Shown here piece after piece: positions 1 to 10,028 of a stretch of 64,000 nt of DNA. The notes under the pieces are model-generated. The model saw nothing but the letters and a program-made list of their open reading frames with translations, had not been told where the DNA came from and did no database searches. The position numbers and the translations under genes are program-made. The stretch comes from Streptococcus orisasini (GTDB lineage Bacteria > Bacillota > Bacilli > Lactobacillales > Streptococcaceae), in contig NZ_BCLE01000005.1 of the NCBI RefSeq assembly GCF_001431045.1, forward strand, positions 55,638 to 119,637, in the 5' to 3' direction. Positions within the stretch are counted from its first letter, which is position 1, and each line of letters starts with the position of its first letter.

Positions 1-912
1 ATTGCCATAAACGCGGCCAGATTTACCGCGGATTAGCTCGGCCATATCAGGGTTTTTCTTTTGCGGCATGATAGAAGAGCCGGTTGAAAACGTATCAGAC
101 AAGGTCACAAATTGATACTCATTACTGCACCAATTAATGATTTCCTCACAGATACGAGACATATGCATCATGAGAATACTGGCATTGGACAGAAATTCTA
201 AAATAAAATCACGATCAGATACCGCATCCAAAGAATTATTGTAAGGCTTGGCAAAGCCCATCAGATCAGCTGTCATCTTTCGATCAATCGGAAAAGTTGT
301 TCCTGCAAGAGCAGCCGCTCCAAGCGGCGATAGATCTGTGTGCTGCTGATTAAAAGTAAAACGCTCGCTGTCACGCGTAAACATATTATAATACGCCATC
401 AGATGGTGTCCAAAAGAAATTGGCTGGGCATGCTGAAGGTGGGTATAACCCGGCATAATCGTATAAACATGTTCTTTGGCTAGACTGAGCAAGGTATACC
501 GCAGATTACTCAGTTTTTCCAGTACTTCAGCTAGTTTGGCCTTTAGATAGAGGTGCATGTCTGTTGCCACTTGGTCATTTCTCGAGCGTGCAGTATGGAG
601 TTTTCCTGCTACCGGACCGATTTTTTCTGTCAGCAGTGTTTCAATATTCATGTGGATATCTTCGTTTGAAACATCAAATACCAATTGCCCTGCCTGATAT
701 TCTTGCAGCAGTTCTTCTAAACCAGCCTTGATTTTATCAGCATCTGCCTGCGGAATAATTCCAGTTTGTCCCAGCATCTCCACATGAGCTAAGGAACCCT
801 TAATATCAAACTCAGCCATTTTTTGGTCGAAGGTGATGCTGGCACCAAACTCCTCTACCCACTTCTCCAGCCCTGCTTCGAAACGGCCGCCCCAAAGTTT
901 TTTTTCTGTCAT
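1..912 (-). CDS. argH: Argininosuccinate lyase, 3' part outside window
   Basis: The last enzyme of arginine biosynthesis cleaves argininosuccinate to arginine and fumarate in the cytoplasm. The reading frame is open to the left edge, so the C-terminus is missing. The start ([12 protein letters not shown]) is preceded by AGAGGA at good spacing. The fumarase/aspartase-superfamily signature [12 protein letters not shown] is encoded near positions 45-90, followed by the expected [13 protein letters not shown] stretch. It lies downstream of argG on the same strand, separated by about 250 bp containing a terminator-like hairpin. Identification is secure. Confidence 0.96.
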   Translation of the reverse strand, partial: MTEKKLWGGRFEAGLEKWVEEFGASITFDQKMAEFDIKGSLAHVEMLGQTGIIPQADADKIKAGLEELLQEYQAGQLVFDVSNEDIHMNIETLLTEKIGPVAGKLHTARSRNDQVATDMHLYLKAKLAEVLEKLSNLRYTLLSLAKEHVYTIMPGYTHLQHAQPISFGHHLMAYYNMFTRDSERFTFNQQHTDLSPLGAAALAGTTFPIDRKMTADLMGFAKPYNNSLDAVSDRDFILEFLSNASILMMHMSRICEEIINWCSNEYQFVTLSDTFSTGSSIMPQKKNPDMAELIRGKSGRVYGN

Positions 913-945
913 TTTATATCCTCTTTTTATTTTTATTATAGAAAA

Positions 946-963
946 GGGCTAGAAAACTAGCCC
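946..963 (-). terminator. Hairpin with U-tract between argG and argH
   Basis: On the minus strand GGGCTAG-TTTT-CTAGCCC is followed directly by TTTTCT. This is a compact intrinsic terminator or attenuator placed after argG and about 30 nt before the argH start. The rest of 913-1165 holds no gene. I saw no T-box GGTGG-type motif there. Confidence 0.65.
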
Positions 964-1165
964 CCATGAGTGTCACTGCACTTGTCTGTCTTAAATCTTG
1001 CCTCTCTCGCGGACAAGTTTATTTAAGCTCGGTGTAACTCTCTGTTTACACTTACGAGTGGTTAGAAAAGAGTTTCAGATGGATATCACTGTGTCCTTTT
1101 ATCTGATAAGACTTTCTAAACCATTGCCTCTTGGTTTGTCATGATGATTTATCACTCAAACCCTT

Positions 1166-2365
1166 TTATTGCTTGTTTTGATTAGCCACTTCGGCATTCA
1201 CTTTCGTTGGCAGACCCCAAAGTTTAATGAAACCAACTGCCGCATCCTGATCAAAGGTATCAGCAGATGTATAGGTTGCCAAGTTTTCATCATAGAGTGA
1301 ATTTGCTGACTTACGGGCAACGACCTTAGCTGAACCCTTGTAAAGTTTAACTTTAGCTGTTCCATTAACAACCTTTTGCGTTTCATTGATATAAGCAATG
1401 ATAGCCTGTGTTGCCGGATTAAACCAAAGAGCATTGTAGATGAGATTTGACAGTTCATTTTCAAGAATTGGTTTAAAGTGAGATACCTCACGCACCAAGG
1501 TCAAATCTTCGATTTCCTTATGAGCTGTCAGCAGGGTAACAGCTCCGGGACATTCATAAATCTCACGCGACTTGATACCAACAAGTCTGTTTTCCACATG
1601 GTCAATCCGTCCGACACCGTGTTTGCCAGCAATGACATTAAGCTCTTGGATCAAATCAGCCAGCTTCAATTCTGTGCCATTAAGAGCTACCGGTTTTCCA
1701 GCCTTAAATTCAATCTCCACATATTCTGGTGTATCAGGAGCCTCCTCAACAGAACTTGTAATGCCAAAAGCATCTTCCGGAGCTTCATTCCACGGATTTT
1801 CAAGAACACCGCACTCATTGGCACGACCCCAAAGATTTTGGTCCACTGAGTAAGGATTGTCAAGATCCGCCGGAACAGGAACACCGTTTTCCTTAGCATA
1901 ATTAATTTCCTCTTCACGTGACCATTTCCACTCACGAACCGGAGCGATAACCTTTAATTTAGGGTCTAAAGCGGCAATAGCGACTTCAAAACGAACCTGA
2001 TCGTTTCCCTTGCCGGTACAGCCGTGAGCAATCGTAGTAGCACCTGTCTTGTGAGCAATTTCAACTAATTTTTTAGAAATAATTGGACGGCTGAGTGCTG
2101 ACACCAAAGGATATTTTTGCTCATAATAAGCATGCGCCTGAAGAGCTGGAAGAACGTATTCTTCAGCAAATTCATCTTTAACATCAAGAACGTAAGACTC
2201 AACAGCTCCGACTTTCAAAGCTTTCTCATGGATAAAATCTAAGTCCTTACCTTCGCCGACATCCATACAAACTGCAACAACATCATAATCTTTTTTGAGC
2301 CAGGTAATGGCAACTGAGGTATCAAGACCGCCTGAATAGGCTAAAATAACTTTTTCTTTCGACAT
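1166..2365 (-). CDS. argG: Argininosuccinate synthase
   Basis: ATP-dependent ligation of citrulline and aspartate to argininosuccinate, the step before ArgH. The 399-residue length fits bacterial ArgG. The N-terminal P-loop-like motif [10 protein letters not shown] is at about residues 9-18, and the [14 protein letters not shown] stretch typical of the family is near residue 114. It is first of an argG-argH pair. Its own promoter lies upstream and overlaps ARG-box-like operators, indicating ArgR control. No irregularity seen. Confidence 0.98.
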   Translation of the reverse strand: MSKEKVILAYSGGLDTSVAITWLKKDYDVVAVCMDVGEGKDLDFIHEKALKVGAVESYVLDVKDEFAEEYVLPALQAHAYYEQKYPLVSALSRPIISKKLVEIAHKTGATTIAHGCTGKGNDQVRFEVAIAALDPKLKVIAPVREWKWSREEEINYAKENGVPVPADLDNPYSVDQNLWGRANECGVLENPWNEAPEDAFGITSSVEEAPDTPEYVEIEFKAGKPVALNGTELKLADLIQELNVIAGKHGVGRIDHVENRLVGIKSREIYECPGAVTLLTAHKEIEDLTLVREVSHFKPILENELSNLIYNALWFNPATQAIIAYINETQKVVNGTAKVKLYKGSAKVVARKSANSLYDENLATYTSADTFDQDAAVGFIKLWGLPTKVNAEVANQNKQ

Positions 2366-2393
2366 AAAATAAACTCTTTTCTATTTTGAATTT

Positions 2394-2448
2394 TAATTAA
2401 TTATTCAAAGAATGATTTTATTATATTGCATATTTATTCAAAAGTCAA
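2394..2448 (-). promoter_or_regulatory. argG promoter with two ARG-box-like operators
   Basis: On the minus strand TTGACT (2443-2448), a 17-nt spacer and TATAAT (2420-2425) form a sigma-70 type promoter. TGAATAAATATGCA (2427-2440) in the spacer differs by one base from the symmetric ARG-box core TGAATAAATATTCA. A second copy, TGAATAATTAATTA (2394-2407), lies just downstream of the -10. ArgR/AhrC repression by arginine is inferred from these sites. Confidence 0.75.
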
Positions 2449-2513
2449 GTATATTTTTGAAAAAATATTTATTTTTATAATTTTTTTATGATGCTTATAG
2501 GGAAAATTCTAGC

Positions 2514-2551
2514 AGCAAAAAAGCCAGAACTTTCAAGCCTGACTTTTTTTC
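2514..2551. terminator. Bidirectional terminator after the 416-aa membrane gene
   Basis: AGCCAG and CTGACT arms enclose a short loop and are flanked by A-runs on the left and T-runs on the right, so it can act on either strand. On the minus strand it closes the 2567-3817 gene. Confidence 0.7.
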
Positions 2552-2566
2552 TTGCAGTAAGAACAG

Positions 2567-3817
2567 TTAGTTCTCCCCTTTAGGATATTTATAACTTAAT
2601 AAATAATCACCATTAGATTGTTTTACAAATTCGAGAGATACATACGATAGCTTAGATTTATCAGAGCCGGAATAATCATTGTAAAGAAGCTTCAAAGTCT
2701 TTTTAAAGCCTTCACCGCTGCTTGACATGGCTTCTCTTGCGCCTACAGGATTGCCATGCTTTTTGATAACATCATCTAAGTTCGTGCCACCTTTGCCAGT
2801 ATTCATATGACCAGTAGTTAAATCATCAACATCAGCCTGCGTCCAATTAGACTTGTAAGAACCTCTCGGAACAGTTTTAATTCCTGATGGAGTAGAAGAC
2901 ATTACCCCACTTGAAAGAATAAATTTACCATCATATTGCTTTTTAAAAGAAAGATGTACTCTTTCATTGTTTTTAGTGCTGCTATAATCCAAGGACAAAA
3001 GATTACTATCAATGTGAGCTTCTGAAGCTTTACCAAATTTCTTAATGATAGATTTAACGCTAGACCCTCCCTTGCTGCCAGAGTAGCCAGCAAATTTTAA
3101 ACGTTTAAATTTAGACTCACTCCATGTGTAGTCATAATCAGAAGGACTTGCAACATAGTCTTGAACTTTAGTGCTGTCTTTTGAATCCTCATCAATGTCT
3201 TCTTCGTCCTCATCATCTATATCTTCTTTAACAGATTTCTTTTCTGTTCTTTCGGTTTTAATATCATCGCTTTTAGGCTGACGGACAAAGACAGCAAGTC
3301 CACTGATTAAAAAGACAAGCGAAGCTATGACAAGAGCAATAATTGACAAAACTACTTTACGTTTAAGATTGACAATTAAACCGACAATAGCATAAATAAT
3401 ACCCAAAAAAGCAATAATGACATAAATGAACGGCAGCGGTGCCAGCCAAGCTAAGATAAGGGTAATGACTGAAACCACAAATGAAATAATCGGAAGAACA
3501 ATGAGTTCCTTACGAGCAGGGGCATTTTGCAAGGCCGGATTGACCGTTGGAGGAACAACCGGCTGGCCAAAGTTCATCTGCTGGCCTTGAGGCGGTACCG
3601 GTTGACCTGAAGGTACAGACTCCTGAGAAACTTGCGACTGGCTCTGCCCTTCTTGATGAGCACTCCCCTCTACTACAACTGGCTCTGCTGCTGGCTGTTC
3701 AGCTGGATTTGAGGCTTGTGGCTGAGTATTTTGACTCTCTGACACAGGGATTCCTTCAGTTGGGTTTTCAGGAGCGTTTTTTTCTGGAGTATTTCCCTTA
3801 TTCAATTCTTCTACCAT
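2567..3817 (-). CDS. Membrane protein with disordered N-terminus and duplicated extracellular domain
   Basis: No specific function recognised. Residues 1-105 are a low-complexity stretch rich in Pro, Gln, Glu and Ser. Residues about 108-185 hold three hydrophobic segments in a DUF4190-like layout. An acidic linker (DIDDEDEEDIDED) follows. The C-terminal half carries two related modules with a G-GG-SS/TN-VIKK-GK/GN core (about residues 250-310 and 335-410), resembling BLIP/SmpA-like small repeats. The membrane core resembles that of the 17120-17797 protein, so the two are probably paralogues. It is likely surface exposed. A monocistronic unit closed by a terminator. Confidence 0.8.
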   Translation of the reverse strand: MVEELNKGNTPEKNAPENPTEGIPVSESQNTQPQASNPAEQPAAEPVVVEGSAHQEGQSQSQVSQESVPSGQPVPPQGQQMNFGQPVVPPTVNPALQNAPARKELIVLPIISFVVSVITLILAWLAPLPFIYVIIAFLGIIYAIVGLIVNLKRKVVLSIIALVIASLVFLISGLAVFVRQPKSDDIKTERTEKKSVKEDIDDEDEEDIDEDSKDSTKVQDYVASPSDYDYTWSESKFKRLKFAGYSGSKGGSSVKSIIKKFGKASEAHIDSNLLSLDYSSTKNNERVHLSFKKQYDGKFILSSGVMSSTPSGIKTVPRGSYKSNWTQADVDDLTTGHMNTGKGGTNLDDVIKKHGNPVGAREAMSSSGEGFKKTLKLLYNDYSGSDKSKLSYVSLEFVKQSNGDYLLSYKYPKGEN

Positions 3818-4047
3818 AGTATCTCCTTTGTTTTTTCTTTATTGTACTATAATAGTAGACCTTTTTCAATGTCTCCCTTAACTTAAAAGAAGGCTCATAT
3901 AAAACAGCAGATCTGCTATCAAGCAAACCCAATCTTCTTGGCAACAGCAAGCTGCCTTCTGACTGATAGGACTATCAGAAGAAAAGCTGCTTTTGAATCT
4001 ATTTTCAAGACACAAGTAATTCAGATCTGGCAGCTTCTTACATGAGG

Positions 4048-4572
4048 TTAATCTCTAAATGCCAGCCCTTCTTTTTCTAAAGCTTGAAAAATCTTTTCAA
4101 AGGTTTCTCTGTCTTGACAGGAAATTGTATGAAGATGAATGCCCTCTGTCAAACTGCTTAGTAAACTGCCTTGATAGCGGGACAGCTTATCCATAAAATA
4201 ATCGATGTCGTCTTGTTTTGCAATATTGAGCGGAGCCGTAATCATGCCATAAATGGGGTGTTCTACTTCAACATCCAAAATATTACCGCCATTTTGAACA
4301 ATTGTTTCCAATTCCAAACGAACCTCTTTTGCACTGTGTTTACAGGCCAATTTCCCATGATAGTAAGATTTTGGAATCTGCAAATGTTCAGCTAAAAGAT
4401 AGCCTCGGTGAGTAGCCATAATCGCATGGTTTTCAGCCCGCAAAAGGGCAACATCTCCTACGATAATCTGACGGCTGACACCTAATTCCTTAGCCAGATG
4501 GCTGGCAGAAAGCGGTTGAGAGGCCCCTTCTAATTTTTCCAAAATAGCCTTGCGGCGTTCCTTAGCTTTCAT
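4048..4572 (-). CDS. niaR: Transcriptional repressor NiaR (HTH plus 3H domain)
   Basis: Nicotinate-responsive repressor of NAD salvage/biosynthesis genes. The N-terminal helix-turn-helix (about residues 5-60, SASHLAKELGVSRQIIVGDVALLR) is followed by a 3H domain. Conserved histidines in that domain sit in YYHGKLACKH, DVEVEHPIYG and GIHLHTISC. The length of 174 residues is normal for the family. A 21-bp palindrome between its -10 and start codon suggests autoregulation. It lies downstream of gltX but has its own promoter. Confidence 0.9.
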   Translation of the reverse strand: MKAKERRKAILEKLEGASQPLSASHLAKELGVSRQIIVGDVALLRAENHAIMATHRGYLLAEHLQIPKSYYHGKLACKHSAKEVRLELETIVQNGGNILDVEVEHPIYGMITAPLNIAKQDDIDYFMDKLSRYQGSLLSSLTEGIHLHTISCQDRETFEKIFQALEKEGLAFRD

Positions 4573-4591
4573 TTCTTACCTCTAATTATTA

Positions 4592-4630
4592 ACCATAAAT
4601 TAAGTTTATGGTCTCATTTCTTTCATTATA
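4592..4630 (-). promoter_or_regulatory. niaR -10 box and palindromic operator
   Basis: TATAAT (4625-4630, minus strand) is followed by a perfect inverted repeat ACCATAAA-N5-TTTATGGT (4592-4612) covering roughly +5 to +25. The position suits a repressor site. That NiaR itself binds it is inference. Confidence 0.6.
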
Positions 4631-4769
4631 CCAAATCTTGCAAACGATGTTGATGTTTATGATTGGACTAGGTGATTAGTCACAGGCAGTACTAGGATAG
4701 GGCAAAGTGAAAGCAACAGTGTCTAGTTTTAATTTTTGAAGAGTATAAGAATATGAGCAACATCTTCTA

Positions 4770-4804
4770 TAAAACAGGGACTGGACAAATCTAGTCCAAT
4801 CCCC
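4770..4804 (-). terminator. Terminator downstream of gltX
   Basis: On the minus strand GGACT...AGTCC arms are extended by GGGA/TCCC and followed by TGTTTTATA. The rest of 4573-4890 holds the niaR promoter and no gene. Confidence 0.55.
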
Positions 4805-4890
4805 ACTTGTTATAGCATTAATCAACAAGGCAGTAATTTTTTCACCTTATAGCTGCAGTAAAAGACAAACCAACCGCCCAAAATCTACGG

Positions 4891-6360
4891 TTAAGCAAGT
4901 CCTTCATTAATCTTTTCTAGCATAGCTGCCAGATGCTCAATAGATTTTTCTCTGCCCAAGAGGTAAATAGTGTCTGGCAGCTCTGGACCATGCATTTCAC
5001 CAGATACCGCAATGCGGATCGGCATGAAGAGATTTTTACCCTTGATACCTGTTTCTTTTTGAACCGCCTTAATTTGTGGGAAGATGTTCTCCGCTACAAA
5101 ATCAGCATCACTCATGGCTTCCAGTTTAGCCTTGAAGGCTTCCAACACTGTCGGTACTGTTTCACCAGCCATAAATTCCTTTTCTTTCGCTGTCAGTTCT
5201 GGGAAATCTTCAAAGAAAAGATTGGTCAGTTCTACAATTTCATCAGCCGATTTTAATTGTAGCTTGTAGAGTTCAACTAATTTTTCAGCTTTATCTGTCA
5301 GACGGCCTGCCTTTTCTAAGAAAGGTTTGCAAAGCTCGAAAATACGGTCAAAATCAGCATTTTTGATATAATCATTGCTCATCCAGTCCAGTTTCTTTTG
5401 GTCAAAAGCCGCTGGTGACTTGCTGAGACGATTTTCATCAAAGAGCTTAATCAACTCCTCACGCGAGAAAATCTCATCTTCGCCTCCAGGATTCCAACCC
5501 AGAAGAGCGATAAAGTTGAAGACTGCTTCTGGCAGATAGCCTTTTTTGCGATAGTCTTCAATAAATTGCAAGGTATTGGTATCACGTTTTGAAAGTTTCT
5601 TGCCAGTTTCTGAGTTGATAATAAGAGTCATATGACCAAACTCAGGTGCCTCCCAACCAAGGGCTTCATAGACCATGAGTTGTTTAGGGGTGTTGGCAAT
5701 ATGATCATCGCCGCGGATAACATGAGAAATTTGCATATCATGATCATCCACTACAACAGCAAAGTTATAAGTTGGATAGCCGTCTCGTTTCTGAATAACC
5801 CAGTCGCCGCCGATATTGCCGCCTTCAAACTCAATATCCCCCTTAACCATATCCGTCCACTTGTAAATACCACTTTCATTAACTGCTAAACGAACCGTTG
5901 GCACAATACCAGCTGCCTCGCGTTCTGCGATATAAGCTGCTTTTTCTTCTTCAGACATACCGAGGTATTCGTTGATGTAACGAGGTGTTTCACCAGCTGC
6001 TTCCTGACGCTCACGCTCAGCTGCCAACTCTTCCTCAGTAACATAAGACTTATAGGCCTTACCCTCTGCCAAAAGCTGATCAATGTACTTTTGATAGAGT
6101 GCCAAGCGTTCAGACTGACGGTAGTTTTCATGAGTTTCTGGACTTTCATCCCAGTCAATTCCCAGCCAGCGCAGATTATCAAGCTGGGAGCGTTCTCCAT
6201 CCTCAACATGACGCTTACGATCTGTATCCTCGATCCGAATCACAAAAGTACCGCCATAGTGGCGAGCATAAAGGTAATTAAAGAGCGCTGTCCGCGCATT
6301 TCCAATGTGTAAGAGTCCAGTTGGACTTGGTGCATAGCGCACACGAATGTCGTTTGCCAT
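4891..6360 (-). CDS. gltX: Glutamyl-tRNA synthetase
   Basis: Charges tRNA-Glu (and in this phylum usually tRNA-Gln, for later amidation). A class I synthetase of 489 residues. The HIGH-type motif is in [24 protein letters not shown] (residues about 10-33). The KMSKS-type motif is KLSKRDT near residue 256. The start follows an AGGAGAG ribosome site. An extended -10 promoter and a leader with a long-range inverted repeat lie upstream. Confidence 0.98.
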   Translation of the reverse strand: MANDIRVRYAPSPTGLLHIGNARTALFNYLYARHYGGTFVIRIEDTDRKRHVEDGERSQLDNLRWLGIDWDESPETHENYRQSERLALYQKYIDQLLAEGKAYKSYVTEEELAAERERQEAAGETPRYINEYLGMSEEEKAAYIAEREAAGIVPTVRLAVNESGIYKWTDMVKGDIEFEGGNIGGDWVIQKRDGYPTYNFAVVVDDHDMQISHVIRGDDHIANTPKQLMVYEALGWEAPEFGHMTLIINSETGKKLSKRDTNTLQFIEDYRKKGYLPEAVFNFIALLGWNPGGEDEIFSREELIKLFDENRLSKSPAAFDQKKLDWMSNDYIKNADFDRIFELCKPFLEKAGRLTDKAEKLVELYKLQLKSADEIVELTNLFFEDFPELTAKEKEFMAGETVPTVLEAFKAKLEAMSDADFVAENIFPQIKAVQKETGIKGKNLFMPIRIAVSGEMHGPELPDTIYLLGREKSIEHLAAMLEKINEGLA

Positions 6361-6382
6361 TTCTCTCTCCTGTCATTTAGAT

Positions 6383-6491
6383 ACACAGACTTATCCAGCA
6401 AAAAAATTAGCAAAAACTCCCTCAAAACAATCAATAGGAGCCTATCTGTATAGGAAGTCTGTGTCCATAAAAATCAATCGTTTCTATTATA
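6383..6491 (-). promoter_or_regulatory. gltX promoter and structured leader
   Basis: An extended -10 (TGTGCTATAAT, -10 at 6486-6491) is followed by a leader. In it ACACAGACTT (6455-6464 read on minus) pairs with AAGTCTGTGT (6383-6392 read on minus), enclosing 62 nt with an internal CCTATACAGATAGG hairpin. The pairing suggests a folded 5' UTR that ends about 22 nt before the start codon. Confidence 0.5.
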
Positions 6492-6664
6492 GCACATCCT
6501 GGTCAGTCAGGTGAAGAAAATAAGAATAACTTCTAAAGAAAGTACTCAACCAATATTTTTCCGATACTTTTCATAGCTAAAAGGCCAAAAATAACTGACG
6601 ATTTATACAGTAAATCATTTTATCATTTCGCTTTTATTTGCTTTGTCAATACCGCATCTATAAC

Positions 6665-6705
6665 TAAAAAATCGAGGCTGAGTTTTAGTTCAGCCTCAAT
6701 TTTTA
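6665..6705. terminator. Bidirectional terminator
   Basis: GAGGCTGA (6674-6681) and TCAGCCTC (6690-6697) form an 8-bp stem flanked by A- and T-runs. On the minus strand it ends the AIM24-family gene. Apart from this hairpin and the gltX promoter, 6492-6733 holds no gene. Confidence 0.8.
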
Positions 6706-6733
6706 CATACGTTTTTAAGTAGTGATAGTTTAA

Positions 6734-7447
6734 TCAATGGTTGCTTGTTGCAATGAAGTTCTGCAGAACACCGGCAAATTGCTGCAGATTAAGACTTTGT
6801 ACATAAATATCACCTGTTCCTCGGAAAGTATTAACAATTCCTTCGCCAGTTCCAATAGATTGCATAAAACCATTTTCCAAATGAATGTCATAGTCTAAAT
6901 CTCGGCTCCAAGCCACAACATGAGCATTGTCAATCGTGATTTCCTGACCTTGTAGCTCTATTTTTTTGATGGAGCCAAAACTGTTAGCCAGCAGAGTCCC
7001 CTGGCCTTCTGTTGTCATAACGAAAAGACCGCCCTGACCACCAAAAAGAGCCCGTCCAACACTTTGAGCTTGCATTTGATACTGAGCAGAACCATCCAGA
7101 GCTAGGAAAGCACCATCATTGAGCCGATATTGCTTTTCTCCCAGTTCTAAAGCAATAACTTGACCCGGCATCGAAGGGGCCAAAGCTAGCTTGCCATCGC
7201 TCGCATTGGATACTGCTTGAGTAATGAAAAAACTTTCTCCAGAAGTCACCGAACGGCCAATAGCTCCCATTAGTTTCCCAAGCCCTGAACCACGGCCGTT
7301 GACTTTGGTATTGAGAGTTACGCTCGGCGTGTGATAAACCATACTGCCACGTTGAATATAAGCAGACTCTCCTGTTTCCAAAGCAATCTCTACCAAAGGA
7401 AACTGCATGTTGCTGTCAATAGTGTACTTCATGCGATTATCGGGCAT
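6734..7447 (-). CDS. AIM24/TIGR00266-family protein
   Basis: A 237-residue all-beta protein of the AIM24 family. The Gly-rich segments GSMVYHTPSV, GSGLGKLMGAIGRSVTSGESFF and TGEGIVNTFRGTGDIYVQSLN are characteristic. Bacterial members are cytosolic trimeric beta-prism proteins of unknown function, so no role is assigned. The start is fixed by AAGGAGG six bases upstream, which favours it over the internal ATG six codons later. It is a single-gene unit closed by a strong terminator. Confidence 0.88.
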   Translation of the reverse strand: MPDNRMKYTIDSNMQFPLVEIALETGESAYIQRGSMVYHTPSVTLNTKVNGRGSGLGKLMGAIGRSVTSGESFFITQAVSNASDGKLALAPSMPGQVIALELGEKQYRLNDGAFLALDGSAQYQMQAQSVGRALFGGQGGLFVMTTEGQGTLLANSFGSIKKIELQGQEITIDNAHVVAWSRDLDYDIHLENGFMQSIGTGEGIVNTFRGTGDIYVQSLNLQQFAGVLQNFIATSNH

Positions 7448-7598
7448 AATAAGCCTCCTTCAAAAATTTATTTGTATTACTTGTTTAGTACAAATAAATT
7501 ATATAATTCCCTAACTCCCTTGTCAATAAAAAAACTAATCATTACTCTTTGTGCTTTAGTTTTTATAAGGCCCCTTGAACAAGAAAATGACACCAACT

Positions 7599-8099
7599 TT
7601 ATGATTCTTTTACTACTTTAATTCTTCCTGTATCAACATCGTAAACAGCTCCTGAAATAACAATGTCATCAGGAATCAAAGGAGAGTTTTTCAAAATAGC
7701 CATGTCTTCTCGAACGCTGTCCTCAACATCTTCAAAAGGAAGGAAATCTCGATCCTTTACATCAACAGCCAAATCACGCTTTAACTGCTGGGCAAACTCT
7801 TCATTTGTAAAGGTCTGGGCTCCACAGTCCGTATGATGCAAAACCACAATTTCACTGGTTCCCAGCTGCTGTTCAGAAATAACTAAGGACCGGATAACAT
7901 CATCTGTCACACGCCCGCCAGCATTGCGCAAGATATGAGCATCTCCCAAGGCCAGTCCCAAAGCAGGTGCTACGTGCAAACGAGAATCCATACAAGTAAC
8001 AATGGCAACACGCGTCTTAGGCTTCAGTGGTAAATGCGCGGTCCCATGCAAGTCAACGTAGGCTCTGTTTGCTTTCATAAAATTATCAAAATAAGACAT
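7599..8099 (-). CDS. Beta-class carbonic anhydrase
   Basis: Interconverts CO2 and bicarbonate with a catalytic zinc. The metal and catalytic motifs CMDSR (Cys-Asp-Arg) and HHTDCGA (His and Cys) are present, as in the short Gram-positive beta-CA subgroup. I chose MSYFDNFMKANR as the start (166 residues) because GAGGGAG lies at ideal spacing; a longer frame begins 20 codons upstream without a ribosome site. It follows radA on the same strand with 100 bp between. Confidence 0.92.
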   Translation of the reverse strand: MSYFDNFMKANRAYVDLHGTAHLPLKPKTRVAIVTCMDSRLHVAPALGLALGDAHILRNAGGRVTDDVIRSLVISEQQLGTSEIVVLHHTDCGAQTFTNEEFAQQLKRDLAVDVKDRDFLPFEDVEDSVREDMAILKNSPLIPDDIVISGAVYDVDTGRIKVVKES

Positions 8100-8199
8100 T
8101 ATAACTCCCTCGCTTAAGCTGTTCAATTCATCATTTGAACAATACTTAGGCTGTATCATACCATTTTTAAAAGACTTTGTATAATTAAAAGTCTAAAAA

Positions 8200-9561
8200 T
8201 CAATGAAACACCTTTTTTAAGACTTCGCTGACAGTTGTCACACCAATAACCTGAATACCTTGGGGAATAGTTAAACCAGTCAGAGCATTTTTAGGGACAA
8301 ATATTTTGGTAAAGCCCAACTTTCCTGCTTCATTAATTCGCTGCTCAATACGATTAACACGGCGGATTTCACCCGTCAGACCAATTTCACCAATATAGCA
8401 TTCCTTAGGGTCAGTTGGTTTCTCTTTGTAGCTGGAAGCAATAGCGACTGCTACCGCCAAATCAATAGCCGGCTCATCTAAGCGGACACCACCGGCAGCT
8501 TTGAGATAAGCATCTTGATTCTGCAAAAGCAGACCGCAGCGTTTCTCCAAAACGGCCATAATCAAACTAACACGGTTAAAATCAAGACCTGTCGTTGTCC
8601 GCTTGGCATTACCAAAGACCGTCGGAGTTACCAAGGCCTGTACTTCAGCCAAAATCGGACGAGTCCCTTCCATAGTCACCACAATAGCTGAGCCTGTCGC
8701 ACCATCCAGACGTTCTTCCAAAAAAACCTGACTGGGATTAAGGACCTCAACTAGACCACCTGATCGCATTTCAAAAATACCGATTTCATTAGTCGAACCA
8801 AAGCGGTTTTTAACAGCTCGTAAAATTCGAAAAGTATGCTGGCGCTCGCCTTCAAAATAAAGCACCGTATCCACCATGTGTTCCAGCATGCGCGGTCCAG
8901 CCAGCTGACCTTCCTTGGTCACATGACCGACGATAAAGGTGGCGATATTATTAGCCTTAGCCAGCTGCATAAGCTCACCTGTCACCTCACGAATCTGGCT
9001 GACAGATCCTTGAACACTGGAAATTTCAGGACTCATCACCGTTTGAACAGAGTCAATAATTAGGAAATCCGGCTGAATTTGCTCAATTTGGGCACGAATA
9101 GCCTGCATATTGGTTTCTGCATAGAGGTAAAATTCGTTATTAATGTCACCCAAACGTTCAGCCCGCAATTTAATTTGCTCTGCTGACTCTTCACCAGAAA
9201 CATACAGAACACAGCCCTTGTTGGCTAGCTGAGTCGAGACTTGAAGGAGCAGGGTTGACTTACCGATACCAGGATCACCGCCAATGAGAACCAAACTCCC
9301 CGGAACTACACCACCGCCTAAAACACGGTTGAATTCTTCCATATCGGTTTTAATACGAGCGTAATCAATAGAATTGACATCTTTAAGTTTAGTAGGTTTT
9401 GTTTTTTCACCTGTCAGACTGACACGAGCATTTTTGACTTCAGCAATTTCCACCTCTTCAACAAAGGAAGACCAACTGCCGCAATTTGGACAGCGTCCTA
9501 AATACTTGGGTGAATTATAGCCGCACTCCTGACAGACAAAAGTCGATTTTTTCTTAGCGAT
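8200..9561 (-). CDS. radA: DNA repair protein RadA, apparently AUC-initiated
   Basis: RecA-like ATPase acting on recombination intermediates and in natural transformation. The N-terminal zinc finger is [21 protein letters not shown]. Walker A is [10 protein letters not shown], the RadA KNRFG motif is in [10 protein letters not shown], and the C-terminus is Lon-like ([17 protein letters not shown]). The family-conserved start would be the residue before AKKKSTF, but that codon is ATC, not ATG. An AGGAG lies exactly 7 nt before it. The only upstream in-frame ATG (9600) has no ribosome site. I therefore place the start at ATC (9559-9561), giving 453 residues. Confidence 0.93.
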   Translation of the reverse strand: MAKKKSTFVCQECGYNSPKYLGRCPNCGSWSSFVEEVEIAEVKNARVSLTGEKTKPTKLKDVNSIDYARIKTDMEEFNRVLGGGVVPGSLVLIGGDPGIGKSTLLLQVSTQLANKGCVLYVSGEESAEQIKLRAERLGDINNEFYLYAETNMQAIRAQIEQIQPDFLIIDSVQTVMSPEISSVQGSVSQIREVTGELMQLAKANNIATFIVGHVTKEGQLAGPRMLEHMVDTVLYFEGERQHTFRILRAVKNRFGSTNEIGIFEMRSGGLVEVLNPSQVFLEERLDGATGSAIVVTMEGTRPILAEVQALVTPTVFGNAKRTTTGLDFNRVSLIMAVLEKRCGLLLQNQDAYLKAAGGVRLDEPAIDLAVAVAIASSYKEKPTDPKECYIGEIGLTGEIRRVNRIEQRINEAGKLGFTKIFVPKNALTGLTIPQGIQVIGVTTVSEVLKKVFH

Positions 9562-9563
9562 GA

Positions 9564-10025
9564 TTATTCTCCTTTCGTTATTATTCCAGCAGCTTGCCAT
9601 TGCTGCAGTGTCTTTTGGAATTTTTTCGTGTTAATGACGCCAAGGCAGGCTAAATCAACTGATACTTGGTAACCTTTATGGGCTGCAGCTAAAACTGAAG
9701 CATTAATACAGTGATTGCCATCAACACCGATAAATTCTAAGTGATTAGTTCCGCTTTTTGCCAAAAAATCAAGCAAATTCCGATTGGTAAAGCAAGACGC
9801 TCGGCGTTTTTCAAAAATCTGATCAGAGACTATAGCCAGCCCTGTGGCAAATTTTTTAGGCTTGTTAGATAGTTCCCATAAAAAACGATTGAGCACATAA
9901 ATCACGCGCTCTGGCGGATAAGCATTTATTTTTTTATTGACCATTGATAAAAGTTGGCTTGGATAAGACTTTGTTTCACCAACATAATCTGTCTGCATAT
10001 CAATAACCAATAAATAATCAGCCAT
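9564..10025 (-). CDS. Cysteine hydrolase, isochorismatase-like family
   Basis: A 153-residue isochorismatase-fold hydrolase. The catalytic triad candidates are Asp in LLVIDMQTD (residue 9), a lysine near residue 73 and the nucleophilic Cys in [11 protein letters not shown]. Substrate unknown; relatives hydrolyse nicotinamide or other amides. Its last codons contain the radA ribosome site, so translation of the two is probably coupled. dut lies 3 bp upstream, giving a dut-hydrolase-radA run. Confidence 0.85.
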   Translation of the reverse strand: MADYLLVIDMQTDYVGETKSYPSQLLSMVNKKINAYPPERVIYVLNRFLWELSNKPKKFATGLAIVSDQIFEKRRASCFTNRNLLDFLAKSGTNHLEFIGVDGNHCINASVLAAAHKGYQVSVDLACLGVINTKKFQKTLQQWQAAGIITKGE

Positions 10026-10028
10026 CTC

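Noticed and set aside
913..1165. T-box leader upstream of argH
   Set aside because: No GGTGG-type T-box motif and no specifier-loop layout found.
8200..9600. RadA start at the ATG at 9600
   Set aside because: No ribosome site, lies inside the upstream gene, and adds 13 residues not part of the family; the AGGAG favours the ATC.
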